Part shown: positions 1 through 7,627 of the stretch, piece by piece
How the letters are laid out: the number at the start of each line of letters is the position of its first letter
Position numbering within the stretch: the first letter of the stretch is position 1
Origin: Pseudomonadota bacterium
GTDB lineage: Bacteria > Pseudomonadota > Gammaproteobacteria > Xanthomonadales > Rhodanobacteraceae
Assembly (NCBI GenBank): GCA_018241165.1
Contig: JAFEEK010000487.1
Location: forward strand, 1 to 14,753
Reading direction: 5' to 3'
Length of the DNA: 14,753 nucleotides
Translations under genes and position numbers: made by a program
Notes under the pieces: generated by a model
What the model was told of the DNA's origin: nothing
The model's input: only the letters and a program-made list of their open reading frames with translations
Database searches by the model: none

Positions 1-2962
1 GCGGAATCGGCAACGGCAACCCCGGCATCAGTACCGGCTGTTGCGGTAGTGGACGCGGCGCTGCGGGTGCCACGGGCGCCACCGGAGCGGGTGCGGCCGG
101 TTTTGGCGCCTCGGGTTTTGCAACAGCGGGCGCAACCGTGGCCGGCGCTGTTGCCACTGGTGCGGGCGGTATTGCTGGCGCAATCGGTGGGGCGACGGGA
201 GCCGGAACTGGCGGACGCGGCGGCGCGATGGGTGCAGGGCTTGCCGGTGCTACCGATGGACTGACTGGCGGCCGCGCAGCTTCAGGTTGTGGTGCGGGTG
301 TCGCATGAACCGGCGGATACGTCGGTGTCGCTGGCATTGCCGGAGTCGGTACAACGGGCCGTGGCACGGCGATTGGCGCCGGTGTCGGATTTGAAGCGAC
401 CGGAACTGGCGCAGGTGGGGGCGACACGCGCGGCGGTGCCGGCGGAATCGGCGCACTCGGCGCGGCGGGCGACGCTGGCGGGAGCAGCGGTTTCTGCTCC
501 GGAATGCTTGATGTTTGGATGGCCGGCGCTGGAGCGCTCGTCGGCGCTACCGGTATTGGCGACGGAGCCGCGAAGGGCGCTTTCGGTGCTTGCGGCGCGG
601 GCTGAACCGGTGCTGGCGGTGCAGGGGCATGCTCTGCAACTGCAGGCCGCCCAGGTTCGGTCATCGGCTGCGACACGGGTGCGCTTGCCGGCACTTGCGA
701 AGGCGTAGGCCCTGCGACGTGTCTTGCCGCTGTCGGCGTGCGTGCTTCGTCGGCATCCTCGTCGTCGAAGTCGAAAACGACCGGAGCTGCGGGATCTGCG
801 GCGTGCAGGTCGTTTCCGCCTTCATTCTTGCGGCGGCGGCGACCGCCGCGGCGACCGCGTCGACGCGAACGCGCCTCGCCCTCGGCAGCTGCGTCATGCG
901 CCGGTTGCATTGGTGCGGTGTGAGCACTCTCGGCGACGGTTTGAACAACCGGCGCGGGTGCGGCAACCGGTGGCGTCTCGCGCTTCGGACGCTCTGGCGT
1001 TGGCTGCGCCGGAACTTGCGGCTTGCGCGGTTGCGCTTGCTGCGAGTTCTGGCGCTGCGCGTCGGCGCGGGCGTTCTCGTTCTGCGGCCGTTGATCGCGA
1101 CGTGGTTGCTGCTTGTTGTCGCCGCCGCGCGGCCGGTCGCGTTGGCCGCGCGAATCGCCTCGACGTGCATCGCGATTTTCGTCGCGACGTTGGTGGCCAT
1201 TGGCACGCGCCGGCTTGCCACGCGATGGCGCAGGCACAAGTTCGGCAAGCGTCTTTTCCGGCGTTGCAGGCTTGTGGAACCAGCTCATCATGCGCGCGAA
1301 CAATCCGGGGGCGGCAGGAGCAGGCGCTTTCGCTTCCGGCGCGGGCGCTTCATGCACCGGGGCGGGGCTGCTGGGAACGATGCCGCTGACCGCGGGTTTT
1401 TCCGGCTCCGCGCCCGGCTTTGCGATCTGCGGCGGCGGCACGACCGTCGCCGGGGTCATCCGCTCGTAACTGGGCTTGGCGTCCGCCGGCATTTCGGTCG
1501 CGCGGATGCGCTCGATATGGAAATGCGGGGTTTCGAGCTTTTCATCGGCAACCACGATGACTGGCACCTCGTGGCGTGCCTCGATCTCGACGATGCTCTT
1601 GCGCTTTTCGTTGAGCAGGAAGTTCGCAACCATCGCCGGCACTTGCACCAGTACCTGGCCGGTCTTTTCCTTCATCGCCTGTTCTTCGACCAGGCGCAGC
1701 ACAGACAGCGACAGCGATTCGACGCTGCGCACGCGACCATGGCCTTCGCAGCGCGGGCACACGCTTTGCGTGGCCTCGCCCAGGCTCGGGCGCAGGCGCT
1801 GGCGCGACATTTCGAGCAGGCCGAAACGCGAGATCTTGCCGATCTGCACGCGCGCGCGGTCGTGGCGCAGCGCATCGCGCAACTTGTCCTCGACTTCGCG
1901 CTGGTGGCGCGGCGAATCCATGTCGATGAAGTCGATCACGATCAGGCCGCCAGCGTCGCGGATGCGCAACTGGCGCGCGACTTCCACTGCCGCTTCGCAG
2001 TTCGTGTTGAATGCGGTCTCTTCGATGTCGCCGCCCTTGGTCGCCTTGGCCGAGTTGATGTCGATGGCGGTCAGCGCTTCGGTCTGGTCGATCACGATCG
2101 AGCCGCCCGAAGGCAGGCGCACGGTGCGGTCGAATGCGTTCTCGATCTGGGTTTCGATCTGGAAGCGCGAGAACAGCGGCACGGTGTCGTTGTACAGCTT
2201 GAGCTTGCGCAGGTTCTGCGGCATCACCTGCTGCACGAAATCGCTGGCGTCCTTGAACAGCTCTTCGGAGTCGATCAGGATTTCGCCGATGTCGTTGCGC
2301 AGGTAGTCGCGCAGGGCGCGGATGATCAGGCGCGACTCCTGGTAGATCAGGAATGGCGCGTGCCGCGCCTTGCCGGCCTCGTCGATCGCGCTCCACAACT
2401 GCAACAAATAATCCAGGTCCCATTGCAGTTCGTCGGCCTCGCGGCCCAGGCCCGCGGTGCGGATGATCAGGCCCATCTCGTCCGGCAGCTTGAGCTGGTC
2501 GAGGATTTCCTTCAGGTTCGCGCGTTCGTCGCCCTCGATGCGGCGCGACACGCCGCCGGCACGCGGGTTGTTCGGCATCAGCACCATGTAGCGGCCGGCC
2601 AGCGAGATGAACGTGGTCAGGGCGGCGCCCTTGTTGCCGCGTTCTTCCTTTTCGACCTGGACCAGCAGTTCCTGGCCTTCCTTGAGCAGTTCGCGGATAC
2701 CGGCCTTGTTGTGGTCTACGCCGGACTGGAAGTACTCGCGGGAGATTTCCTTGAGCGGAAGAAAGCCGTGGCGGTCGGCACCGTACTCGACGAAACAGGC
2801 TTCCAGCGAGGGCTCGACGCGGGTGATGCGGCCCTTGTAGATGTTGGATTTTTTCTGTTCTTTCGAGGGGATCTCGAGATCGAGATCGTACAGGGACTGG
2901 CCATCGACAATGGCCACGCGCAACTCTTCACGCTGAGTTGCGTTGATCAGCATACGCTTCAT
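1..2962 (-). CDS. rne: Ribonuclease E (partial, C-terminus beyond left edge)
   Basis: Endoribonuclease of mRNA decay and rRNA/tRNA processing; in E. coli it is the degradosome scaffold at the inner membrane. The frame runs from ATG at 2962 to the left edge with no stop, giving 987 residues (E. coli: 1061 in all). The N-terminus [10 protein letters not shown] is typical, and GAGGAT lies 6 nt before the start. An S1 domain occupies about residues 36-120. The Mg-binding aspartates are D301 (AIDIN) and D344 (IVIDFID), matching E. coli D303 and D346. The Zn-link CPRC is C402/C405. After about residue 520 the protein becomes low-complexity: [14 protein letters not shown] (about 552-565) resembles the E. 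coli membrane-targeting helix, Arg-rich stretches follow at about 590-650 and 694-712, then a tail that is 38% Pro over the last 172 visible residues. Divergent from rluC, as in E. coli. The function is certain; partner-binding motifs at the extreme C-terminus are not visible. Confidence 0.97.
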   Translation of the reverse strand, partial: MKRMLINATQREELRVAIVDGQSLYDLDLEIPSKEQKKSNIYKGRITRVEPSLEACFVEYGADRHGFLPLKEISREYFQSGVDHNKAGIRELLKEGQELLVQVEKEERGNKGAALTTFISLAGRYMVLMPNNPRAGGVSRRIEGDERANLKEILDQLKLPDEMGLIIRTAGLGREADELQWDLDYLLQLWSAIDEAGKARHAPFLIYQESRLIIRALRDYLRNDIGEILIDSEELFKDASDFVQQVMPQNLRKLKLYNDTVPLFSRFQIETQIENAFDRTVRLPSGGSIVIDQTEALTAIDINSAKATKGGDIEETAFNTNCEAAVEVARQLRIRDAGGLIVIDFIDMDSPRHQREVEDKLRDALRHDRARVQIGKISRFGLLEMSRQRLRPSLGEATQSVCPRCEGHGRVRSVESLSLSVLRLVEEQAMKEKTGQVLVQVPAMVANFLLNEKRKSIVEIEARHEVPVIVVADEKLETPHFHIERIRATEMPADAKPSYERMTPATVVPPPQIAKPGAEPEKPAVSGIVPSSPAPVHEAPAPEAKAPAPAAPGLFARMMSWFHKPATPEKTLAELVPAPSRGKPARANGHQRRDENRDARRGDSRGQRDRPRGGDNKQQPRRDQRPQNENARADAQRQNSQQAQPRKPQVPAQPTPERPKRETPPVAAPAPVVQTVAESAHTAPMQPAHDAAAEGEARSRRRGRRGGRRRRKNEGGNDLHAADPAAPVVFDFDDEDADEARTPTAARHVAGPTPSQVPASAPVSQPMTEPGRPAVAEHAPAPPAPVQPAPQAPKAPFAAPSPIPVAPTSAPAPAIQTSSIPEQKPLLPPASPAAPSAPIPPAPPRVSPPPAPVPVASNPTPAPIAVPRPVVPTPAMPATPTYPPVHATPAPQPEAARPPVSPSVAPASPAPIAPPRPPVPAPVAPPIAPAIPPAPVATAPATVAPAVAKPEAPKPAAPAPVAPVAPAAPRPLPQQPVLMPGLPLPIP

Positions 2963-3283
2963 TTTTACATCCTCGGCGCTCGACCGTGGAAGGCGTCGCG
3001 ATTCCGCGCCGTGAGGCGGCGAAGTCGCGCGGGCCGTGGGCGTGGCACGCCACCACGGGAGCGCTTTGTTTCTGCCGGCGCAAACTCTGCGCCTGGCGGT
3101 TTATAGGTGCCCTTGTGCGTTTCCGGGACTCGACATCGCCATGACGGCGGTGGGCAATCCACGATCCAACCCGTTAGGATTACGCGGCGGCCGAGGACTC
3201 CTCCCGGAGTTGGCTCGGACGCCGGCGCAGGCCGGCGGGCGGATGCGCCATTCCGCCGCTTGTCGGCGGTCGGCGCGAAATGC
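2963..3283 (-). promoter_or_regulatory. Long structured 5' leader of rne
   Basis: About 320 bases lie between the predicted rne promoter and the rne start, with no convincing gene. Three simple hairpins are visible: 3034-3058 (CCGTG/CACGG outer stem with an inner GGCG/CGCC), 3197-3210 (ACTCC/GGAGT, 4-nt loop) and 3253-3269 (CCGCCG/CGGCGG, 5-nt loop). The E. coli rne leader is about 360 nt long and its stem-loops let RNase E control its own mRNA. The similar length and presence of structure suggest the same role here, but no sequence match to the E. coli hp2/hp3 elements was established. Confidence 0.5.
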
Positions 3284-3289
3284 CGGGCG

Positions 3290-3316
3290 AGTGTAGCACA
3301 GCAGGAATTTTTTCAA
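3290..3316 (-). promoter_or_regulatory. Predicted sigma70 promoter for rne
   Basis: Read on the minus strand, a -35 box TTGAAA (3311-3316) is followed after 15 bp by TACACT (3290-3295), which is preceded by TG plus one base, an extended -10. The short spacer is below the optimum, but extended -10 promoters tolerate this. Transcription would start near 3283. The site lies 18-44 bp upstream of the rluC start, so the rluC promoter must overlap or interleave with it; no clear plus-strand promoter was picked out. Confidence 0.5.
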
Positions 3317-3333
3317 TAGATACGCGAACTTCG

Positions 3334-4296
3334 ATGAATCTCGACACAAAGAACTCAAGTCCCGGCGTGCGCCTGGTGACCGTGCCGGACGAGCGCGAGG
3401 GCCAGCGCATCGACAACTTTTTGACCGGACAGCTCAAAGGCGTTCCAAAGAGTTTGATCTACCGCATCCTGCGCACAGGCCAGGTGCGGATCAACGGCAA
3501 GCGCGCCAAGCCCGATGCGCGCGTGTCGGGCGGCGACGAAGTTCGGATTCCACCGGTGCGCGTGGCGCAGGCGGGCGAAGAAAAAGTTGCGCCGCCAGCG
3601 TTGGTAAAGCGGGTCGCACAAGCCGTCATTTTCGAGGACCGGGACTTTCTCGTCATCGACAAACCCGCAGGCGTTGCCAGTCACGGTGGCAGCGGCGTGG
3701 CATTCGGCGCGATCGAACTGCTGCGCGCGGCGCGCCCGGACGAGACGCTGGAGCTTGCGCACCGGCTCGATCGCGATACCAGCGGCGTACTCGTGCTCGC
3801 GCGTCGGCGCGCGGCACTGACGGCCTTGCAGGAATTGATTCGGGACGGGCATATCACCAAGCAATACCTCGCGTTGCTGCACGGAAGGCCGAAACGGGCA
3901 AGGTTTGACGTGAACGTGCCGCTGCGAAAATTCGACCTGCAAGGCGGCGAGCGCATGGTGCGGGTGAGCGATGACGGCAAACCTGCGCTGACCGCGTTCA
4001 AGGTCATCGGCAATTACGCGGAGGCCAGTCTCGCCGAAGTGACGTTGTATACCGGCCGCACGCACCAGATTCGCGTGCACTCACAGCATGCCGGCCACCC
4101 GCTGGCTGGCGACGAGAAGTACGGATTGCGGGAATTCAACAAGACGATGCGCGATTTCGGACTGCATCGACTCTTCTTGCATGCCGCGCGTTTCGAGTTC
4201 GATCTGAACGGAAAAACGTACAGTTTTTCAACACCGCTCGCGCCCGACCTGGCGCAAGTGCTGGACCAGTTGCCTACTGGAAAAACCGCGCGCTGA
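3334..4296 (+). CDS. rluC: 23S rRNA pseudouridine synthase RluC
   Basis: Converts three uridines of 23S rRNA (955, 2504 and 2580 in E. coli) to pseudouridine during 50S assembly. The product has 320 residues, against 319 in E. coli. An N-terminal S4 RNA-binding domain (about 20-80) contains QRIDNFL, GVPKSLIYRILRTGQVRING and GDEVRIPPVRVAQ. The RluA-type catalytic domain follows, with HRLDRDTSG carrying the catalytic Asp at D146 (E. coli D144), then TGRTHQIRVHSQHAGHPLAGDEKYG and LHRLFLHAARF. The start at 3334 aligns with the E. coli N-terminus; an in-frame ATG at 3280 would add 18 residues unlike the family and sits within the rne promoter. No good ribosome-binding site is visible at either start. 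The 3' end overlaps the convergent CPBP gene by 23 bp. Confidence 0.96.
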   Translation: MNLDTKNSSPGVRLVTVPDEREGQRIDNFLTGQLKGVPKSLIYRILRTGQVRINGKRAKPDARVSGGDEVRIPPVRVAQAGEEKVAPPALVKRVAQAVIFEDRDFLVIDKPAGVASHGGSGVAFGAIELLRAARPDETLELAHRLDRDTSGVLVLARRRAALTALQELIRDGHITKQYLALLHGRPKRARFDVNVPLRKFDLQGGERMVRVSDDGKPALTAFKVIGNYAEASLAEVTLYTGRTHQIRVHSQHAGHPLAGDEKYGLREFNKTMRDFGLHRLFLHAARFEFDLNGKTYSFSTPLAPDLAQVLDQLPTGKTAR

Positions 4297-5821
4297 CTTC
4301 CGCCGAATACAACCAGTCCTGCGGCAACAGTGCGATCAGGACCAGGGCGCTCGCGGCATGCGACACGGCAAGCGGCAGTAGCGCGCGCTCGCGCAGGAAA
4401 AGCGCGCACCAGCATAACCCACCCGCGAACGTCGCCAGCATCAGGCTGGCATTCGGCGTGTGCATCAATGCGAAGGTCAGCGCGCCGAGATAGATCGCTG
4501 CGAAACGGCTTGCGCTCGCTCGCAGCCAGCGGCTCGTTACAATCGCGCAGATCAGGTATTGCTGGATCAAGGCCCAGCCGAAATAGCGCAGGACGTGTCC
4601 GCTTCCGATTGCGCGCAGCGGTTCGTCCCAGCGATGCGCACACAGGCCAATCGCGAGCGCGATCGCAGCGACACCTGCGCCGAGCAACCATGCGCGCGCG
4701 CTGCCGTTTAAGCGCCAGTCGCGCGGGATGCCGAGAAACGCCACATACGCGACAACCGACGCGATCAAGGCAATCTGCGCGGCGTCGAGCCTTCCGGTAA
4801 AAAAACCGCCGGCGATCAGCCACAACGGTGCAATCGATACGAGTGCCGCTTCCAGTGCGGCGCGCCAGCGCGGATCGCGTGGTGGCCAGCGCCACGCGAG
4901 CAGCAACGCCGACCAGTACGCGCCAAGTGCGATCCACGCCACGTTGCGCAGCGAACGCATGGCGTTCGCTTCCGAGCCCAGTGCGTGCGCACGAGCCTCG
5001 ACCGCACCCGCCGCAGGGGCGGGAACGATGATCGCGGCAGGGATGAGCGTCCTGGCGCGCTCCAAAAATGCGCGTTGCCGCTCAATGCTCGAGTCGGGCT
5101 TGAGCAGGAGTACCGGCTGTGGGATGAGATCGGTAGCGGCATCGAGACTGACAAGTATCGGGCTGGGAGTTGCAACGCCGACGGTCGATGTCTGCACGCT
5201 GTGCGAAATGTCGACCATCGTAGACAGGTCGGCCCATTTCATGATGGGCACCCGCACCGCAGAGACTTGCATGAGGCGAAATGCCGCGCCAGCGGGAAGT
5301 TCTACCCGCAAACGTAGCATCGCGCCATGGGACGGCATGGGCGCTGGAGCAGATTTGTTCTGCCAAGCCAATTCCGGGCAATTTGCCCTGTACGGGGTTT
5401 GCTGTGGCACCAACGCGATTGGCGCGCTGTACAGGGCGGGTTGATCAAGTACTTGCGCGACTACAAGGCGCAAGCTTCCCGGCGCATCAACCGTCGCGGA
5501 AATATCCAATTGTGGAAAACGCCGCAAATCCAGTGGTGACGGCAACGGAAGCCCAATCTCGAAAGCGCGACCATCCGATTGCACGGTCAGTGTGCCATCG
5601 GTGAAAGCAAAGTTCCCTGCGTCAAAAACACGCCCTGCGACCAGGTTTTCGGAGTCCGTGAACTTCCAGCGCCACGGTGTTTCGCCGCGCGCGTCCTCGG
5701 CCAAAGCCTGCACGGCGCGGCCGCTCAGGTACGCATCGAAGCGCCATTGCGCAAACGCGCGCAGCCCGGCGGCCGTCAAGGCCAACAACAAGACCACCGC
5801 ACCGATGCGCAGGGCTCGCAT
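4274..5821 (-). CDS. CPBP-family membrane protein (CAAX protease-like) with large extracytoplasmic domain and variant motif 1
   Basis: 515 residues. A single N-terminal hydrophobic segment (about 6-24) is followed by roughly 265 residues with no membrane segment, then about eight membrane helices (near 293-310, 322-341, 348-364, 377-395, 408-428, 438-453, 459-476 and 480-501). The C-terminal part carries CPBP/Abi signatures: FALMH (F450, H454) as motif 2 and SHAAS (H488) as motif 3. The family's usual motif 1, EExxxR, is instead Q420-Q421-Y-L-I-C, so both glutamates are gone and no Arg follows at the expected place. CPBP proteins are intramembrane metalloproteases or relatives; with this change, protease activity cannot be assumed. 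The soluble domain is unrecognised. The start is 10 bp downstream of the dehydratase stop, so the two are probably one transcript. The substrate is unknown. Confidence 0.8.
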   Translation of the reverse strand: MRALRIGAVVLLLALTAAGLRAFAQWRFDAYLSGRAVQALAEDARGETPWRWKFTDSENLVAGRVFDAGNFAFTDGTLTVQSDGRAFEIGLPLPSPLDLRRFPQLDISATVDAPGSLRLVVAQVLDQPALYSAPIALVPQQTPYRANCPELAWQNKSAPAPMPSHGAMLRLRVELPAGAAFRLMQVSAVRVPIMKWADLSTMVDISHSVQTSTVGVATPSPILVSLDAATDLIPQPVLLLKPDSSIERQRAFLERARTLIPAAIIVPAPAAGAVEARAHALGSEANAMRSLRNVAWIALGAYWSALLLAWRWPPRDPRWRAALEAALVSIAPLWLIAGGFFTGRLDAAQIALIASVVAYVAFLGIPRDWRLNGSARAWLLGAGVAAIALAIGLCAHRWDEPLRAIGSGHVLRYFGWALIQQYLICAIVTSRWLRASASRFAAIYLGALTFALMHTPNASLMLATFAGGLCWCALFLRERALLPLAVSHAASALVLIALLPQDWLYSAEVSARFFQ

Positions 5822-5831
5822 CGCGACGTGC

Positions 5832-6173
5832 TCAGCCCTTGTGCAGGGCGTCGGTCTTCGCCGCGCAGATGAAATCGTTCAACGACAGTCCGCCGACGTC
5901 GTGCGTGGAAAACCGCACGCGGCAGCGGCCCCAGCCCAGTTCAAGATCGGGATGGTGGTTTTCCTGTTCCGCGATGAATCCCAGCGCATTGACGAAAGCA
6001 AGTGCATGCAGGAAGTCGACGAAACGAAATTGCCGGACAATACCGGTGTTGCCGGCTTCGAATTGCCAGCCGTCGAGCAGCGCCAGAAGTTCATCGGCGT
6101 GTGCGCCCGAAAGCAAGTGCGCGTTGCCCTTGAGCGGCTTGCAGCGCTGCTGGCGCAGTTCGTCGACAGTCAT
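5832..6173 (-). CDS. phhB: 4a-hydroxytetrahydrobiopterin dehydratase (pterin-4a-carbinolamine dehydratase)
   Basis: Dehydrates 4a-hydroxytetrahydropterin, recycling the pterin cofactor of aromatic amino-acid hydroxylases; it is cytosolic. 113 residues, the usual family size. The active-site signature is complete: ENHHPDLELGWGRCRV (H73, H74, P75) followed by STHDVGGLSLNDF (H91). The start at 6173 is chosen because AAGGA lies 8 nt upstream and MTVDELRQQRC matches family N-termini; an upstream in-frame start at 6227 would run through the promoter region. The CPBP gene follows after 10 bp. No phenylalanine hydroxylase gene is in the window, so its hydroxylase partner, if any, is elsewhere. The symbol is given by family. 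Confidence 0.92.
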   Translation of the reverse strand: MTVDELRQQRCKPLKGNAHLLSGAHADELLALLDGWQFEAGNTGIVRQFRFVDFLHALAFVNALGFIAEQENHHPDLELGWGRCRVRFSTHDVGGLSLNDFICAAKTDALHKG

Positions 6174-6200
6174 GGCGAGTTCCTTGTCCGGATTGCGCGA

Positions 6201-6227
6201 AGTATAGCAACCGTGACGCGCCGCCAA
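6201..6227 (-). promoter_or_regulatory. Predicted promoter for the dehydratase-CPBP transcript
   Basis: On the minus strand TTGGCG (6222-6227) is separated by 15 bp from TATACT (6201-6206), which is preceded by TGC, giving an extended -10. Transcription would start near 6194, about 20 nt before the dehydratase start. The 11-mer TATACTTCGCG recurs at the cytochrome promoter (7623-7633). It lies within the span of the divergent nfuA promoter. Confidence 0.45.
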
Positions 6228-6241
6228 TTCAGGACTAAAAT
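6213..6241 (+). promoter_or_regulatory. Predicted promoter for nfuA
   Basis: GTGACG (6213-6218) and TAAAAT (6236-6241) are spaced by 17 bp, matching the sigma70 consensus at 4 of 6 and 5 of 6 positions. Transcription would begin near 6248, leaving a short leader before the nfuA start at 6270. The -35 box lies between the -35 and -10 boxes of the divergent dehydratase promoter, so the two polymerase sites overlap. No clear Fur- or IscR-like site was recognised by eye. Confidence 0.45.
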
Positions 6242-6269
6242 GGTCCGGTATTCAACCTTAGGTATCGTC

Positions 6270-6878
6270 ATGCTGACCTTGACCGAATCCGCGCAACGCC
6301 ATTTTCGCCGCCTTATCGAACAGCAGGACCTGCCCGGGCTTGGCGTGCGCATGCTGGCAGTACACGCGGGCACGCCGAAGGCCGATTGCCGGCTGGAGTT
6401 TTGCGAACCGTCGGACTTGTCTGGCGGCGAGTGGACGCTTGCCTGCGACGGTTTCAGCCTGTACGTGGATGCGCAGAGCCTTGCGTATCTGCAAGACGCC
6501 GAAGTCGATTACGCGAACGATGCGACCGGCGGCCAGCTGATCGTGCGCGCACCAAATCTGAAGGGCGTCCCGCCGTCGACCGATGCCGGTCTGGCCGAAC
6601 GCGTGCGCTACGTACTCGATACCGAGGTCAATCCGCAGATTGCCGCCCACGGCGGTCGCGCGACATTGGTCGAAGTGACTGCCGACAAGGCCGTGATCCT
6701 GCAACTCGGTGGCGGCTGCCATGGTTGCGGCATGGCCGATGTAACCTTGAAGCAGGGCATCGAACGCACCCTGCGCCAGCACTTTCCGGAGATTTCAGCC
6801 GTGCGCGACGCCACGGATCACGCCAGCGGGCACAATCCGTACTATCGCGGCCACGAGGGTCACAGCGCAGTTCGCTAG
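6270..6878 (+). CDS. nfuA: Fe-S cluster carrier NfuA
   Basis: Carries and delivers [4Fe-4S] clusters to client enzymes in the cytosol. 202 residues (E. coli NfuA: 191). The N-terminal half (about 1-100) is a degenerate A-type (IscA/HesB-like) domain, and the C-terminal Nfu domain (about 110-185) carries the cluster-binding CxxC as C150-H-G-C153 in GGGCHGCGMADVTLKQGIE. The tail, HNPYYRGHEGHSAVR, is His-rich. The start at 6270 gives the family N-terminus MLTLTESAQRHF and has AGGT 6 nt upstream; the frame stays open further upstream only as antisense of the dehydratase. The stop codon abuts the last base of the convergent cytochrome gene with no base between them. Confidence 0.95.
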   Translation: MLTLTESAQRHFRRLIEQQDLPGLGVRMLAVHAGTPKADCRLEFCEPSDLSGGEWTLACDGFSLYVDAQSLAYLQDAEVDYANDATGGQLIVRAPNLKGVPPSTDAGLAERVRYVLDTEVNPQIAAHGGRATLVEVTADKAVILQLGGGCHGCGMADVTLKQGIERTLRQHFPEISAVRDATDHASGHNPYYRGHEGHSAVR

Positions 6879-7232
6879 TCAATCACCCTGCTCGTGGTGC
6901 GACAAATCGTCCAGCTTGCTCGGCATCGCCGCGAAATAGCGCGATAGGGTATTGATATCGGCATCGCTCAAGGTCTTGGCGAAACCGGCCATGATCGCGT
7001 TCTGGCGCGTGCCGGAACGATATTCGCGCAGCGCTTGCGCAAGGTAATCGTGATACTGCCCGGCCAGGCGCGGGTAGATCGGCGCCGTGGAATTGCCATC
7101 GGCTCCGTGGCAGGCGGCGCACGGAGCGGCAAGGGCTGCCGGGGTAGCGCCTGGCGCACCGCCGGCTTCGGCGGCAAATGCGTTGATGGCCAACAGTCCG
7201 GTTGCGAGCGCAGCGAGACGAATGAAGTTCAT
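6879..7232 (-). CDS. Class I monoheme cytochrome c (second of a tandem pair, c4-like)
   Basis: A small periplasmic electron carrier of 117 residues. Residues 1-21 form a Sec signal peptide ending in AFAA. The haem motif is C38-A-A-C41-H42, and M81 in NAIMAGFAKTLSD is the likely sixth ligand. YPRLAGQYHDYLAQALREYRSGTR is characteristic of cytochrome c4-type domains. AAGGAA lies 7 nt before the start and within the 9-bp gap after the preceding cytochrome's stop, which suggests translational coupling. Electron donor and acceptor are unknown; a terminal oxidase is a common partner for this class. Confidence 0.9.
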   Translation of the reverse strand: MNFIRLAALATGLLAINAFAAEAGGAPGATPAALAAPCAACHGADGNSTAPIYPRLAGQYHDYLAQALREYRSGTRQNAIMAGFAKTLSDADINTLSRYFAAMPSKLDDLSHHEQGD

Positions 7233-7241
7233 GGGATTTCC

Positions 7242-7586
7242 TTATTTGCTCGGGCTCAGGCTGGACAGGTAGGCGGCGACATTGCGGATGTCCTCATCGG
7301 ACAGGCTTTGGCCCTGCGCGCGCATGGTCGGATGCGACCGTTCGCCTTTCTTGTACTCGGTCAGCGCTGTCACGATGTAATCGTAGTTCTGGCCCGCGAT
7401 GCGCGGCACATGGTAGTTCGGATAGGCATTCTTGTATCCGGTAACGCCGTGGCATCCGCCACAGGTATAAACCAGCGCTTTGCCTGCTTTCGGATCGCCT
7501 TTGCTGGCATCGGCGGCGATAGCGGGAACGGCAAACAGTGCGGCAGCGAACAGGGCGAGGCGGCAGGCGGAGGCGAATTTATGCAT
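7242..7586 (-). CDS. Class I monoheme cytochrome c (first of a tandem pair, c4-like)
   Basis: 114 residues. The signal peptide MHKFASACRLALFAAALF... is probably cleaved after AIAA (about residue 25). The haem motif is C42-G-G-C45-H46, and M88 in HPTMRAQGQSLSDED is the likely axial ligand. YHVPRIAGQNYDYIVTALTEYKKGER parallels the same block in the downstream cytochrome. The frame stays open up to 7838, but the start at 7586 puts the signal peptide at the N-terminus, so it is preferred; the ribosome-binding site is weak. First gene of a two-gene operon on the minus strand. Confidence 0.9.
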   Translation of the reverse strand: MHKFASACRLALFAAALFAVPAIAADASKGDPKAGKALVYTCGGCHGVTGYKNAYPNYHVPRIAGQNYDYIVTALTEYKKGERSHPTMRAQGQSLSDEDIRNVAAYLSSLSPSK

Positions 7587-7627
7587 GGCAGGTCGTGCGA
7601 TCCGTGGCGTGGTCGAAAAACCCGCGA

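Noticed and set aside
3..308. Glycine-rich plus-strand reading resembling a PE-PGRS-type protein (many GG, GA, AGA blocks)
   Set aside because: It is the complement of the CCG/GCG-rich proline-alanine tail of RNase E, in a shifted frame.
515..3106. An 863-codon plus-strand open frame, TTG start
   Set aside because: It is codon-for-codon antisense to rne. The opposite strand encodes unmistakable RNase E with conserved catalytic and zinc residues; the plus frame stays open because rne avoids TTA, CTA and TCA codons.
6174..6227. 18-residue extension of the dehydratase
   Set aside because: The start at 6173 has a good ribosome-binding site and matches the family; the extension crosses the predicted promoters.
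5592..6269. N-terminal extension of nfuA giving a 428-residue protein
   Set aside because: The added part is antisense to the dehydratase and the CPBP start, and unlike any NfuA. The ATG at 6270 matches the family N-terminus.
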